7,490 nucleotides of DNA from Synergistaceae bacterium (GCA_031289165.1 JAITPZ010000287.1:1-7490); one strand, 5' to 3'; shown: positions 1 through 5,788, numbered from the stretch's first letter. The notes: generated by a model from the letters alone, not told the origin. Translations and numbers: made by a program.

Positions 1-36
1 CCTCTCTCGAACCCGAACTCCTGCCAACAGAAACAT
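1..36 (-). CDS. Possible start of a gene downstream of glpK, cut by the window edge
   Basis: On the minus strand an ATG at base 36 opens a frame that stays open for 12 codons to the edge (MFLLAGVRVRER). It is preceded by GGAGGG with 8 bases of spacing, a good ribosome-binding site, and lies 38 bases after the glpK stop. I see no convincing terminator between them, so a further gene in the glp transcript is possible. Twelve codons are too few to assign a family. It could equally be a chance start in a non-coding tail. Confidence 0.3.
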   Translation of the reverse strand, partial: MFLLAGVRVRER

Positions 37-74
37 GCTGCAAACCCTCCAATCTGACTGCAGAGAAGCCACCG

Positions 75-1631
75 TCATTTCTGTTCGCTCCCCCTCCCCT
101 CTTTCTCTCCTTCCGTCCACCCCCTCGACTTCTCGATGGCTTTCTGCCATCTCCTGTATTTCGTCTCCCGCTCCTCCGGAGTGATGGTCGGGGAAAAGGC
201 GCGATCCTTTTTCCACAGGGCGCCCAGCATGTCGAGGGAATCCCAGAACCCCACAGCGAGGCCGGCCGCGTACGCCGCCCCCAGTGCCGTGGTCTCCCTG
301 AACAGGGGGCGAACGACATCACAGCCCGCGATATCCGCCTGCATCCGCATCAGCGTGTCGTTGCCCACGGCGCCTCCGTCGACCTTCATCGCGGACACGT
401 GGATGTTCGAGTCCTTCTGCATCGCCTCGAGAACGTCCCGGGTCTGATAACAGATGCTCTCGAGCGCGGCGCAGACCAGATGCTCCTTGCGTACGTAACG
501 GGTCAGCCCGACGATGGTCCCCCTCGCGCTCATGTCCCAGTAGGGAGCGAAAAGTCCGGAAAACGCGGGGACAAAGTACACTCCACCGGAATCCCCTGCC
601 TTATTCGCGAAATATTCGCTGTCCTCGGCCGTATCAATCACCCGCAGGTTGTCCCGAAGCCACTGCACGGTCGCGCCTCCCATCGCGACGGAGCCCTCCA
701 GCGCGTAAACACAACTTCCCCTTTTCAGGCTGTAGGCGGGTGTCGTCAGGAGTCCGTTTTGGGACGACGCGCAAACGTCGCCGGTGTTCAGAAGCATAAA
801 AAGTCCCGTGCCGTATGTATTTTTCAACATTCCCGGCTCGAAGCACGCCTGACCGAAAAGCGCGGCCTGCTGGTCTCCGAGAATGCCGGAAATGGGGATG
901 CCCGCTTCAAAAGCAGCGTTCTTTGCAGTCGTTCCGTAAACGCAGCTCGATGGTTCGATTCGGGGGAGCATGCTCACCGGAATACCGAGGAAGTCCAGCA
1001 TTTCCTCGTCCCATGTCAGAGTTTTGATGTTCATCAGAAGCGTTCGGGACGCGTTGGTGACATCCGTGACGTGGATTCCTCCCCTGACCCCTCCGGTCAG
1101 GTTCCACAAAAGCCAGGTGTCGATCGTTCCGAACAGGAGGTCTCCCCGGTGCGCTTTGTCCCTGGCCCCCTCCACGTTCTCCAGGATCCACCTGAGCTTC
1201 GTTCCCGAAAAGTAGTTGCTGATGAGGAGGCCCGTTTTGTCCTTGACCTTCCCGTTGCCGGTCGGAGTCTGCTCCCATCCCTTCGTCTTCTGCCACTCGG
1301 CGCAAAAATCCTGCGTTCGCATGCACTGCCTCACGATGGCGTTACAGACGGGCTCGCCTGTCTTTCTGTCCCACACGACGACAGTTTCCCGCTGGTTGGT
1401 GATTCCGATGGCCGCCGGAGTCACCGAAGGCGCTGTGACCATCGCCTCTCGAATCACGTTTTGCGCGCAGAACCATATTTCGTTGGCGTCGTGCTCGACC
1501 CACCCGGGCCGGGGGCAAATCTGCGCGTGCTCCTGCTGATGGGTCGCGACAGGCGCTCCAGCCTCGTCGAACAGGATACAGCGCGTGCTGGTCGTCCCCT
1601 GATCCAACGCCACGATACACTTTTTGCCCAT
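75..1631 (-). CDS. glpK: Glycerol kinase
   Basis: Cytoplasmic FGGY-family kinase, 518 residues, converting glycerol and ATP to sn-glycerol 3-phosphate. It aligns by eye with E. coli GlpK (about 502 residues) end to end: ALDQGTTSTR at 8-17 (phosphate loop), PGWVEHD at 42-48, NQRET at 79-83, YFSGTK at 140-145, GTIDTWLLW at 168-176, GDQQAALFG at 252-260, NTYGTG at 271-276, APYWD at 362-366, VDGGAV at 417-422 and TALGAAY at 448-454. Expected glycerol contacts Arg81, Glu82, Tyr140, Asp253 and Phe278 are present. The usual tryptophan (E. coli Trp103, in IVWQ) is Arg101 here (codon AGG, 1331-1329). There is an insertion of about seven residues near 121-131 and a charged C-terminal tail. The loop at 228-246 has no histidine, so the PTS/HPr phosphorylation known in some Firmicutes GlpKs looks absent. 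The ATG follows GAGGTGAGGGG. Last confidently assigned gene of the minus-strand cluster. Confidence 0.96.
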   Translation of the reverse strand: MGKKCIVALDQGTTSTRCILFDEAGAPVATHQQEHAQICPRPGWVEHDANEIWFCAQNVIREAMVTAPSVTPAAIGITNQRETVVVWDRKTGEPVCNAIVRQCMRTQDFCAEWQKTKGWEQTPTGNGKVKDKTGLLISNYFSGTKLRWILENVEGARDKAHRGDLLFGTIDTWLLWNLTGGVRGGIHVTDVTNASRTLLMNIKTLTWDEEMLDFLGIPVSMLPRIEPSSCVYGTTAKNAAFEAGIPISGILGDQQAALFGQACFEPGMLKNTYGTGLFMLLNTGDVCASSQNGLLTTPAYSLKRGSCVYALEGSVAMGGATVQWLRDNLRVIDTAEDSEYFANKAGDSGGVYFVPAFSGLFAPYWDMSARGTIVGLTRYVRKEHLVCAALESICYQTRDVLEAMQKDSNIHVSAMKVDGGAVGNDTLMRMQADIAGCDVVRPLFRETTALGAAYAAGLAVGFWDSLDMLGALWKKDRAFSPTITPEERETKYRRWQKAIEKSRGWTEGEKEGRGSEQK

Positions 1632-1705
1632 AATCCCCTCACCTCGTCAACAGACTCACAGAATCCCGGGCAATAACAACAATTCAAACAGGAACTTTAC
1701 TGCCC

Positions 1706-1748
1706 ATGGAGCTCCGCTCCATACCTCGCCCAGGGTGCGGACCCCGGG
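1706..1748 (-). other. Tandem stem-loops in the DUF1667-glpK spacer
   Basis: The 123-bp spacer between the DUF1667 gene and glpK holds two adjacent hairpins in the minus-strand RNA. The first pairs 1748-1741 with 1736-1729 (CCCGGGGU / ACCCUGGG, 4-base loop); its single G-U pair would be an A-C mismatch on the opposite strand, so it fits minus-strand RNA best. The second pairs 1722-1716 with 1712-1706 (ATGGAGC / GCTCCAT, 3-base loop). No U-run follows either, so neither is a standard terminator. They could be processing or mRNA-stability elements, or a weak attenuator that tunes glpK relative to the dehydrogenase genes. I see no good promoter for glpK in this spacer. Confidence 0.45.
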
Positions 1749-1754
1749 ACCCCA

Positions 1755-2144
1755 TTATGGGGCTTGTGCTTCCGATATTATTTCCTTTGCCCGTCCGATC
1801 TCCCGCGTCGTCACGAGATTCGACTCCGTTCCAAGGAGGTTTCCGAGGATGATCTGACCGCACTCCACCGGCGCGGTGAGCTCCACGGCGTTCACTCGTT
1901 CCATCGCTTTCATCAAAAGACCCTTCGGAACGGGGCGGTCCGTTTTGACGGGGCAGCGGCGGTGAACTCCGCCGATGACGCGGACGGTCGACGTCAGCAC
2001 CCGGGTGGGGTTCACAGTTTCATCTCTCGCGTAGCCCAGGCCCCGCTCGCACTGATATCCCCCTATCTCTCCGGAATCGTCGACCGTGAGACGGCATCCG
2101 TTCGGACACACGATACATATCATTTCCCTTATGATTTCTTTCAT
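1755..2144 (-). CDS. DUF1667 family protein, putative metal-binding partner of the G3P dehydrogenase
   Basis: Small cytoplasmic protein of 129 residues. The N-terminus has C10-x2-C13-x3-C17 followed by C32 (QCERG), a spacing like the 4Fe-4S motif at the start of molybdopterin oxidoreductases, so an iron-sulfur or zinc site is likely. Later blocks typical of the family are NPTRVLTSTVRV (45-56), CPVKTDRPVPKGLL (64-77) and a C-terminal half with Cys95. No signal peptide or membrane segment is seen. Its ATG overlaps the stop of the FAD oxidoreductase gene (ATGA), with AAGG seven bases upstream, so translation is probably coupled. Families of this type recur next to GlpA-like dehydrogenases in anaerobes. 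The biochemical role is not established; I infer a third subunit or electron-transfer/assembly factor. Confidence 0.85.
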   Translation of the reverse strand: MKEIIREMICIVCPNGCRLTVDDSGEIGGYQCERGLGYARDETVNPTRVLTSTVRVIGGVHRRCPVKTDRPVPKGLLMKAMERVNAVELTAPVECGQIILGNLLGTESNLVTTREIGRAKEIISEAQAP

Positions 2145-3406
2145 GACGCGACCTTCTCCACCGTTATGCTGAGCTCACCCGCCCGCACGCGGCCCAACAG
2201 TCGCAGGGGCAGCGCGATACGCTCCATCTCGCCCGGCGACATATGCTTCCGGGTGAACGCCGCGACCTTCTCGTCTCCGTCCCTCACCACGACCGTGCCC
2301 TCCACAATGTTTCGCCTCACCCGGAAGAACACGGGAACTGAACCCGCATCTTCCCCGGACAGGCGCAGGTACTGCGGAACGGTGTAGCTTACGTCCCCGT
2401 CCGCCCGCAGCGCGATGGTTCTCGCGTCCGCTGATCCGCATCCGCCGTTCACGTAAGCCGCCGCGGCCCTGCCCGCCCGCTCTCCCTCCAGCGTGACGTA
2501 ATCCACGAGGTCGTGGACGTGCACGACGTTTCCGCAGGCGAAGATCCCCGGAGTCGTGGTTTCCATGTTGTCGAAAACGTAAGCTCCCCGGGTGCGTTCA
2601 TCCATTGAAATACCCGCTTTTCTCGTCAGCTCGTTTTCGGGTATCAGGCCAACAGAGAGGAGAATGGTGTCGCAGTCCAAGGTAAACTCCGTCCCCGGAA
2701 CAGGGTTTTTGAGGTCGTCCACCTTCGCCGCCGTCACCCCTTCCACGCGGTCCCGGCCCCGGATGTCGACGAGAGTGTGAGAGAGGTACAACGGAATGTC
2801 GTTGTCGTGGAGGCACTGCGCGATGTTGCGGGCAAGACCTCCGGAATACGGCATGATCTCGACGCAGGCGAGAACCTTCGCCCCCTCCAGCGTCATACGC
2901 CGGGCCATAATCAGCCCGATGTCGCCGGAGCCCAAAATCACGACGCGACGCCCCACCATGTAGCCCTCCACGTTGACGTACCGCTGCGCCGTTCCGGCCG
3001 TCAGAATGCCCGCCGGACGGGCGCCGGGGATGGCCAGCGCCCCGCGCGTGCGCTCCCGGCATCCCATCGCCAGAACGACGCTGCGGGCCTCGTGAACCTG
3101 GTAACCCTCCGCCCTGCCGATCATGGACACCGTGAGATCCGGCCGCACATCCAAAACCATCGTGTCGAGTTTCATCTCCACCTGCGTCTTTTGGATCATG
3201 CGAACAAAACGCAGCGCGTATTCGGGCCCCGTCAGTTCCTCTTTGAAATAGTGCAACCCAAAGCCGTTGTGGATACACTGATTCAAAATACCGCCCGGCT
3301 CTCCGTCGCGCTCTGCTATCAAAATTTTTTGCAGGCCCTCTTCCGCAGCGGCTCGTGCTGCCGCCAGTCCCGCGGGCCCGCCGCCGACCACAATCAGATC
3401 GTACAT
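2141..3406 (-). CDS. FAD/NAD(P)-dependent oxidoreductase, second subunit of a G3P dehydrogenase module
   Basis: Pyridine-nucleotide-disulfide-type flavoprotein, 421 residues, cytoplasmic. An FAD Rossmann motif VVGGGPAG lies at 6-13, a second nucleotide-binding motif VVILGSGDIG at 155-164 points to NAD(P), and the late FAD motif TTPGIFACGNV is at 284-294. A domain of about 100 residues follows (322-421). Cysteines at 44 (NQCIHNG) and 116 (MGCRERT) are not in the CxxC/CxxxxC redox-pair form, so it is not a classical disulfide reductase. The frame could begin 41 codons further upstream, but the ATG at 3406 has GGGGAGG just before it and begins the Rossmann strand directly, so I use it. It overlaps the end of the GlpA-type gene by 13 bp. 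It resembles partners of GlpA-like or amine/opine-type dehydrogenases; it probably accepts electrons from the [2Fe-2S] domain of its neighbour. It is not a clear homologue of E. coli GlpB. Confidence 0.88.
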   Translation of the reverse strand: MYDLIVVGGGPAGLAAARAAAEEGLQKILIAERDGEPGGILNQCIHNGFGLHYFKEELTGPEYALRFVRMIQKTQVEMKLDTMVLDVRPDLTVSMIGRAEGYQVHEARSVVLAMGCRERTRGALAIPGARPAGILTAGTAQRYVNVEGYMVGRRVVILGSGDIGLIMARRMTLEGAKVLACVEIMPYSGGLARNIAQCLHDNDIPLYLSHTLVDIRGRDRVEGVTAAKVDDLKNPVPGTEFTLDCDTILLSVGLIPENELTRKAGISMDERTRGAYVFDNMETTTPGIFACGNVVHVHDLVDYVTLEGERAGRAAAAYVNGGCGSADARTIALRADGDVSYTVPQYLRLSGEDAGSVPVFFRVRRNIVEGTVVVRDGDEKVAAFTRKHMSPGEMERIALPLRLLGRVRAGELSITVEKVAS

Positions 3407-4851
3407 TCGAGGGCCTCCCCGGTTTTCGTCTCGCCCGTGAGAAGGTACATGCCCGACCTGTCCTGCGGTATCCGTACAGGCGAGACCCCATAGTGCCGGG
3501 CGAGAAGGTCCACCACGCGCGGCGCGCAAAACCCGCCCTGACAGCGGCCCATCCCCGTACCGCAGCGGCGCTTCACCCCATCCACCGACCGGGGGGGGAT
3601 AACCGAGCGCAACGCGTCTCGTATCTCGCCCTCGGTCACGGTCTCACAGCGGCATATCACCCTTCCATAGGAAGAATCCCGCGCCAGGAGCCGCCTTTTT
3701 TCGTCGGCATCCATTTCACTGAAACGCCTGGGGCGGGGCACCGTCGTCCACAACGCTTTTTCGACAGGATTGAGTCCGCATTCCCTCAGGAGCGCGACCG
3801 TCATTTTCGCGATGGCAGGAGCTGCCGTCAACCCAGGAGACTTGACGCCGGCCAGATCGATAAAACCGGGCGTGTCATCGACATGACGAATTATAAAATC
3901 GTCCACGTCCGTGGCGGCGCGAACGCCCGCGAAATTTCGTATCGATTCGCGAATATTAAGCGAAGGAACCGATTTTTTCGCCATGTGCGCAACGTCGTCG
4001 AGCCCCTGCCGGGTCGTGGCCGTGTCGGAAGCGTCCCGCGGCGTTTCGTTGTTGGGGCCCACGATCAGGTTTCCATGAACGGTGGGCGACACCAGCGTCC
4101 CCTTGCCCACCTTTGTCGGGCACTGAAAAATGACATGTTCCACGCAGTGTCCCTCGCTTTTATCCAACAGAAAATACTCGCCCCGATCGGGCAGCGTGCT
4201 GAAAGAAGGAGCCGCCACGCAGTTGTGGATCCTTTCGGCGTTCAATCCGGCCGCGTTGACGACGCAGCGGGCGCTTACCGTGCCGGATGCCGTGTGAACG
4301 GCAAAACCGCCCTCGAGCCTGTCGATGCCGGTCACCTCCGAGTCAAAACGAATTTTCACACCGTTGGCGACGGCGTTTTCGGCCAGAGAAAGCGCGTATT
4401 CCCACGGACTTACAATCGCCGCAGACAAGGCCAGCAGGGCCGCCCTCGTTTCGCCGTTCAGGTTCGGCTCCGCCTTGAGCGCTTCCCTCCCTGAAAGGAG
4501 GCGCATGCCGGAAACCCCGTTCTGAACGCCGCGCTCATACAGCCTTTTCAGTTCCTCCACTTCTTCCTCCGTGAAGGCGATCACCATGGAACCACACTCA
4601 CGAAAAGGGATGTTCAGCTCGCCGCACAGCTTCTTTGCGAGCTCCAGTCCCTCAACGTTGAGCTTCGCCATCAATGTCCCCGGAGCGGGATCGTAACCGG
4701 CGTGAAGTATCGCGCTGTTCGCCCGGCTCGTCCCCATCGCCACGTCGTTTTCCTTCTCGATCACTTCCACGTCCAGCTCACAATGCGCCAACTCGTACGC
4801 CACAGCTGCGCCGACGATACCGCAGCCGATGATCGCCACATCTCTGTCCAT
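3394..4851 (-). CDS. glpA: GlpA-type FAD-dependent glycerol-3-phosphate dehydrogenase with BFD-like [2Fe-2S] domain
   Basis: DAO-superfamily flavoprotein, 485 residues, expected to oxidise G3P to dihydroxyacetone phosphate. The FAD motif AIIGCGIVG is at 6-14 with the acidic end of the strand at VEVIEKE (28-34). SRANSAILHAGYDP at 42-55 and VNAAGLNAERI at 198-208 are family features, as is the FAD-closing stretch GVKSPGLTAAPAIA near 335-348. The C-terminus has a BFD-like cluster site: C400-x-C402-E, then C430-GTGMGR-C437-QGGF-C442. E. coli GlpA has the same order of domains but is longer (about 540 residues). L-2-hydroxyglutarate oxidase-like activity is an alternative, but the neighbouring glpK and glpP argue for G3P. 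A TTG three bases upstream is possible; I prefer the ATG at 4851, with AAAGGGA about nine bases before it. A C8 run (3591-3598) lies in the coding sequence between the two cysteine groups. Confidence 0.85.
   Translation of the reverse strand: MDRDVAIIGCGIVGAAVAYELAHCELDVEVIEKENDVAMGTSRANSAILHAGYDPAPGTLMAKLNVEGLELAKKLCGELNIPFRECGSMVIAFTEEEVEELKRLYERGVQNGVSGMRLLSGREALKAEPNLNGETRAALLALSAAIVSPWEYALSLAENAVANGVKIRFDSEVTGIDRLEGGFAVHTASGTVSARCVVNAAGLNAERIHNCVAAPSFSTLPDRGEYFLLDKSEGHCVEHVIFQCPTKVGKGTLVSPTVHGNLIVGPNNETPRDASDTATTRQGLDDVAHMAKKSVPSLNIRESIRNFAGVRAATDVDDFIIRHVDDTPGFIDLAGVKSPGLTAAPAIAKMTVALLRECGLNPVEKALWTTVPRPRRFSEMDADEKRRLLARDSSYGRVICRCETVTEGEIRDALRSVIPPRSVDGVKRRCGTGMGRCQGGFCAPRVVDLLARHYGVSPVRIPQDRSGMYLLTGETKTGEALECTI
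3591..3598 (-). repeat. C8 homopolymer within the GlpA-type coding sequence
   Basis: Eight consecutive C on the coding strand (8 G on the plus strand) across codons Ile418-Pro-Pro-Arg421. A one-base slip would change the frame before Cys430, Cys437 and Cys442 and so abolish the [2Fe-2S] domain. The frame is intact as given. Confidence 0.7.
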
Positions 4852-4977
4852 CAACGCAAATCCCTTTCTCAGAGCAATTTAAAACCGAATCCTCAAAGCC
4901 GGAACAACGGAAAACAGCTCCTGTCACGTTCGCACGTCAACAAAACATCTCTTTGAACAGAACCGAATATCAGACAC

Positions 4978-5032
4978 AAAAAAAGAGCAAAACAAGACCT
5001 TGCGCTCTCACGCCTCGACCTGTTTCACTCTT
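4978..5032 (-). terminator. Intrinsic terminator in the glp leader
   Basis: In the minus-strand RNA, AAGAGUGAAACAGG (5032-5019) pairs over all 14 positions, three as G-U, with CUUGUUUUGCUCUU (4996-4983). The 22-base loop contains a small inner GCG/CGC stem. The 3' arm runs into seven U (4984-4978). A shorter alternative hairpin uses the same 3' arm: AGAGC (5008-5004) with GCUCU (4988-4984). All G-U pairs of the long stem become mismatches on the opposite strand, so it acts in the minus direction. It lies after the operon promoter and before the first gene, as expected for attenuation rather than for ending glpP alone. Confidence 0.7.
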
Positions 5033-5046
5033 CGTCTCCGAAACAT

Positions 5047-5056
5047 TCAATATTGA
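5047..5056. repeat. 10-bp perfect palindrome TCAATATTGA in the leader
   Basis: TCAATATTGA is self-complementary and lies about 55 bases into the predicted transcript. An overlapping inverted pair, TTCAA at 5046-5050 and TTGAA at 5058-5062, adds to the symmetry. It may be a protein site on DNA or a short RNA hairpin. No regulator can be named. Confidence 0.35.
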
Positions 5057-5067
5057 GTTGAACTGCA

Positions 5068-5087
5068 CCTGTACTGAACTATACTGA
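5068..5087. repeat. Two tandem 10-bp units at the start of the leader
   Basis: Plus-strand units CCTGTACTGA and ACTATACTGA match at 8 of 10 positions and lie head to tail, one helical turn apart. In the minus-strand RNA each contains UCAGUA. A related AGTTCA element follows nearby. A protein-binding role on DNA or RNA is possible but unproven. Confidence 0.35.
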
Positions 5088-5114
5088 CGCCTTTACAGCA
5101 AGAAGTTATTACTC

Positions 5115-5143
5115 ATGCTACTCTTTGACAGGGGGCTTGTCAA
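5115..5143 (-). promoter_or_regulatory. Sigma-70-type promoter of the G3P dehydrogenase operon
   Basis: On the minus strand a perfect -35 TTGACA (5143-5138), a 17-bp spacer and a -10 TAGCAT (5120-5115, 4 of 6 to consensus). Initiation would fall near 5107-5109. It lies 24 bp after the glpP stop, so the dehydrogenase genes can be transcribed independently of glpP. It is the clearest promoter on the minus strand. Confidence 0.75.
5125..5143. promoter_or_regulatory. Inverted repeat overlapping the -35 and spacer, candidate operator
   Basis: TTGACA and TGTCAA are perfect inverted copies separated by seven bases (AGCCCCC in the minus direction). One arm is the -35 hexamer itself and the other lies in the promoter spacer, so a protein bound here would block polymerase. 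As RNA it would form a 6-bp hairpin after glpP, but no U-run follows, so it is a poor terminator. Confidence 0.4.
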
Positions 5144-5166
5144 TACCCTGAAAATTCTTCCCGATC

Positions 5167-5742
5167 TCAGGCCTCTCTCTGAAATTCCCACATCTTCGGA
5201 GAGCTGGTGGAGACGCCGACGGCCCCCGCTTTCAGGCTGTTCCTGATATCCTGCCTTTCATTGACCAACCCTCCCGTGATCACGGGAATGGAAATCGCCC
5301 GACACATTTTCTCCGTGACGGACGGCATAATCCCCGGCATGATTTCCACGGCGTCGGGCTTTACCTGTCGTATCGACTGGATTCCGGTTTTATAAGAGAG
5401 GTTATCGATCAAAAAGACGCGTTGAATGGCGTTGATGCCGAGATCCTTCGCTATTTTGATCAGGGGAGATCTGGTCGTAATGATGCCCTCCGGCGCGACC
5501 CGCTCCCTGATGTAACTCAGGGCGTATTTGTCCTTTCCAAAACCCTCGATGAGGTCGATGTGGATATAAACGTATTTGCCCGCCTCCTGTGCCCGCTTCA
5601 CGGCGCCCTCGACAGTGCAGATGTTGCCCGTCAGCAGGAAAATGATTTTACACGGAGAAAGGATCGCGGCGCCAAAATATTCATCTTCCTTGACCGCGGC
5701 AATCACCGGATTGCTCCGCAGCACGTCGGACAGAGCATTCAC
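5167..5742 (-). CDS. glpP: Glycerol-3-phosphate-responsive antiterminator GlpP
   Basis: Cytoplasmic RNA-directed regulator, 191 residues from the start chosen here; B. subtilis GlpP has about 192. It binds G3P and prevents premature termination in glp leader RNAs. Family blocks visible: AAILSPCKIIFLLTGN (25-40), YVYIHIDLIEGFGKDKY (57-73), EGIITTRSPLIKIAK, INAIQRVFLID, EIMPGIMPSV, PVITGGLVNERQDI and KAGAVGVSTSSPKMWEF, consistent with the TIM-barrel-like fold. The frame extends 13 codons upstream to an ATG at 5781, but those codons contain a very strong Shine-Dalgarno run six bases before a GTG at 5742, and the extension (MFIDSITRGGG) is unlike family N-termini; I take the GTG. It lies directly upstream of the dehydrogenase operon promoter and its leader terminator, its likely target. 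By eye it is less GC-rich than its neighbours. Confidence 0.93.
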   Translation of the reverse strand: MNALSDVLRSNPVIAAVKEDEYFGAAILSPCKIIFLLTGNICTVEGAVKRAQEAGKYVYIHIDLIEGFGKDKYALSYIRERVAPEGIITTRSPLIKIAKDLGINAIQRVFLIDNLSYKTGIQSIRQVKPDAVEIMPGIMPSVTEKMCRAISIPVITGGLVNERQDIRNSLKAGAVGVSTSSPKMWEFQREA

Positions 5743-5748
5743 ATTTAT

Positions 5749-5761
5749 CCCTCCCCCCCTC
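5749..5761 (-). promoter_or_regulatory. Strong G-rich ribosome-binding site of glpP
   Basis: The minus strand reads GAGGGGGGGAGGG followed by six bases (ATAAAT) and GTG at 5742. This fixes the glpP start and shows that the upstream in-frame ATG is probably not used. It contains a G7 run (5759-5753) in which slippage would alter the ribosome-binding site without changing the reading frame. Confidence 0.75.
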
Positions 5762-5762
5762 G

Positions 5763-5777
5763 TTATCGAGTCGATAA
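5763..5777. promoter_or_regulatory. Perfect 15-bp dyad upstream of glpP, candidate operator or RNA hairpin
   Basis: TTATCGA-G-TCGATAA has seven-base arms with perfect symmetry around 5770. It ends two bases before the glpP Shine-Dalgarno run and sits downstream of the AT-rich candidate promoter region. It could be an operator for a dimeric repressor or, as UUAUCG-ACU-CGAUAA, a six-pair hairpin beside the ribosome-binding site. I cannot assign a regulator. Confidence 0.5.
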
Positions 5778-5788
5778 ACATCCATGCC

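Larger units (their letters stand above)
4852..5109 (-). promoter_or_regulatory. Long 5' leader of the G3P dehydrogenase operon, candidate GlpP-controlled antitermination region
   Basis: About 255 bases separate the predicted transcription start (near 5107-5109) from the ATG at 4851. The leader holds, in transcription order, a tandem 10-bp repeat (5087-5068), a 10-bp palindrome (5056-5047), an intrinsic terminator (5032-4978) and about 125 bases of AT-rich spacer before the ribosome-binding site AAAGGGA. I find no gene in the spacer. In Bacillus subtilis, GlpP with G3P permits readthrough of a leader terminator before glpD; glpP directly upstream and a terminator in this leader match that arrangement. 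Which part GlpP would contact cannot be read from sequence alone. Confidence 0.6.

Noticed and set aside
37..74. glpK terminator
   Set aside because: Only a weak CTGCA/TGCAG pairing with no U-run; not enough to call.
399..1676. 425-codon open frame on the plus strand opposite glpK
   Set aside because: Antisense shadow of a GC-rich gene; no recognisable motifs, and glpK on the other strand is unmistakable.
1632..1705. Separate glpK promoter
   Set aside because: TTGAAT is present on the minus strand but no matching -10 occurs at a usable distance.
3407..3529. N-terminal extension of the FAD/NAD(P) oxidoreductase
   Set aside because: The extra 41 residues overlap the upstream gene deeply and contain the GGGGAGG ribosome-binding site of the ATG at 3406.
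3355..4494. 379-codon plus-strand frame opposite the GlpA-type gene
   Set aside because: Low-complexity Arg/His/Pro-rich translation typical of an antisense shadow.
4852..4854. TTG start for the GlpA-type gene
   Set aside because: Possible by spacing to AAAGGGA, but the adjacent ATG is the more usual start and loses only one residue.
4855..4977. Second promoter just before the GlpA-type gene (TTGACG or TTGTTC with TTTTAA)
   Set aside because: Hexamers are poor or the spacing is wrong; the TTGACA-17-TAGCAT promoter upstream is far better.
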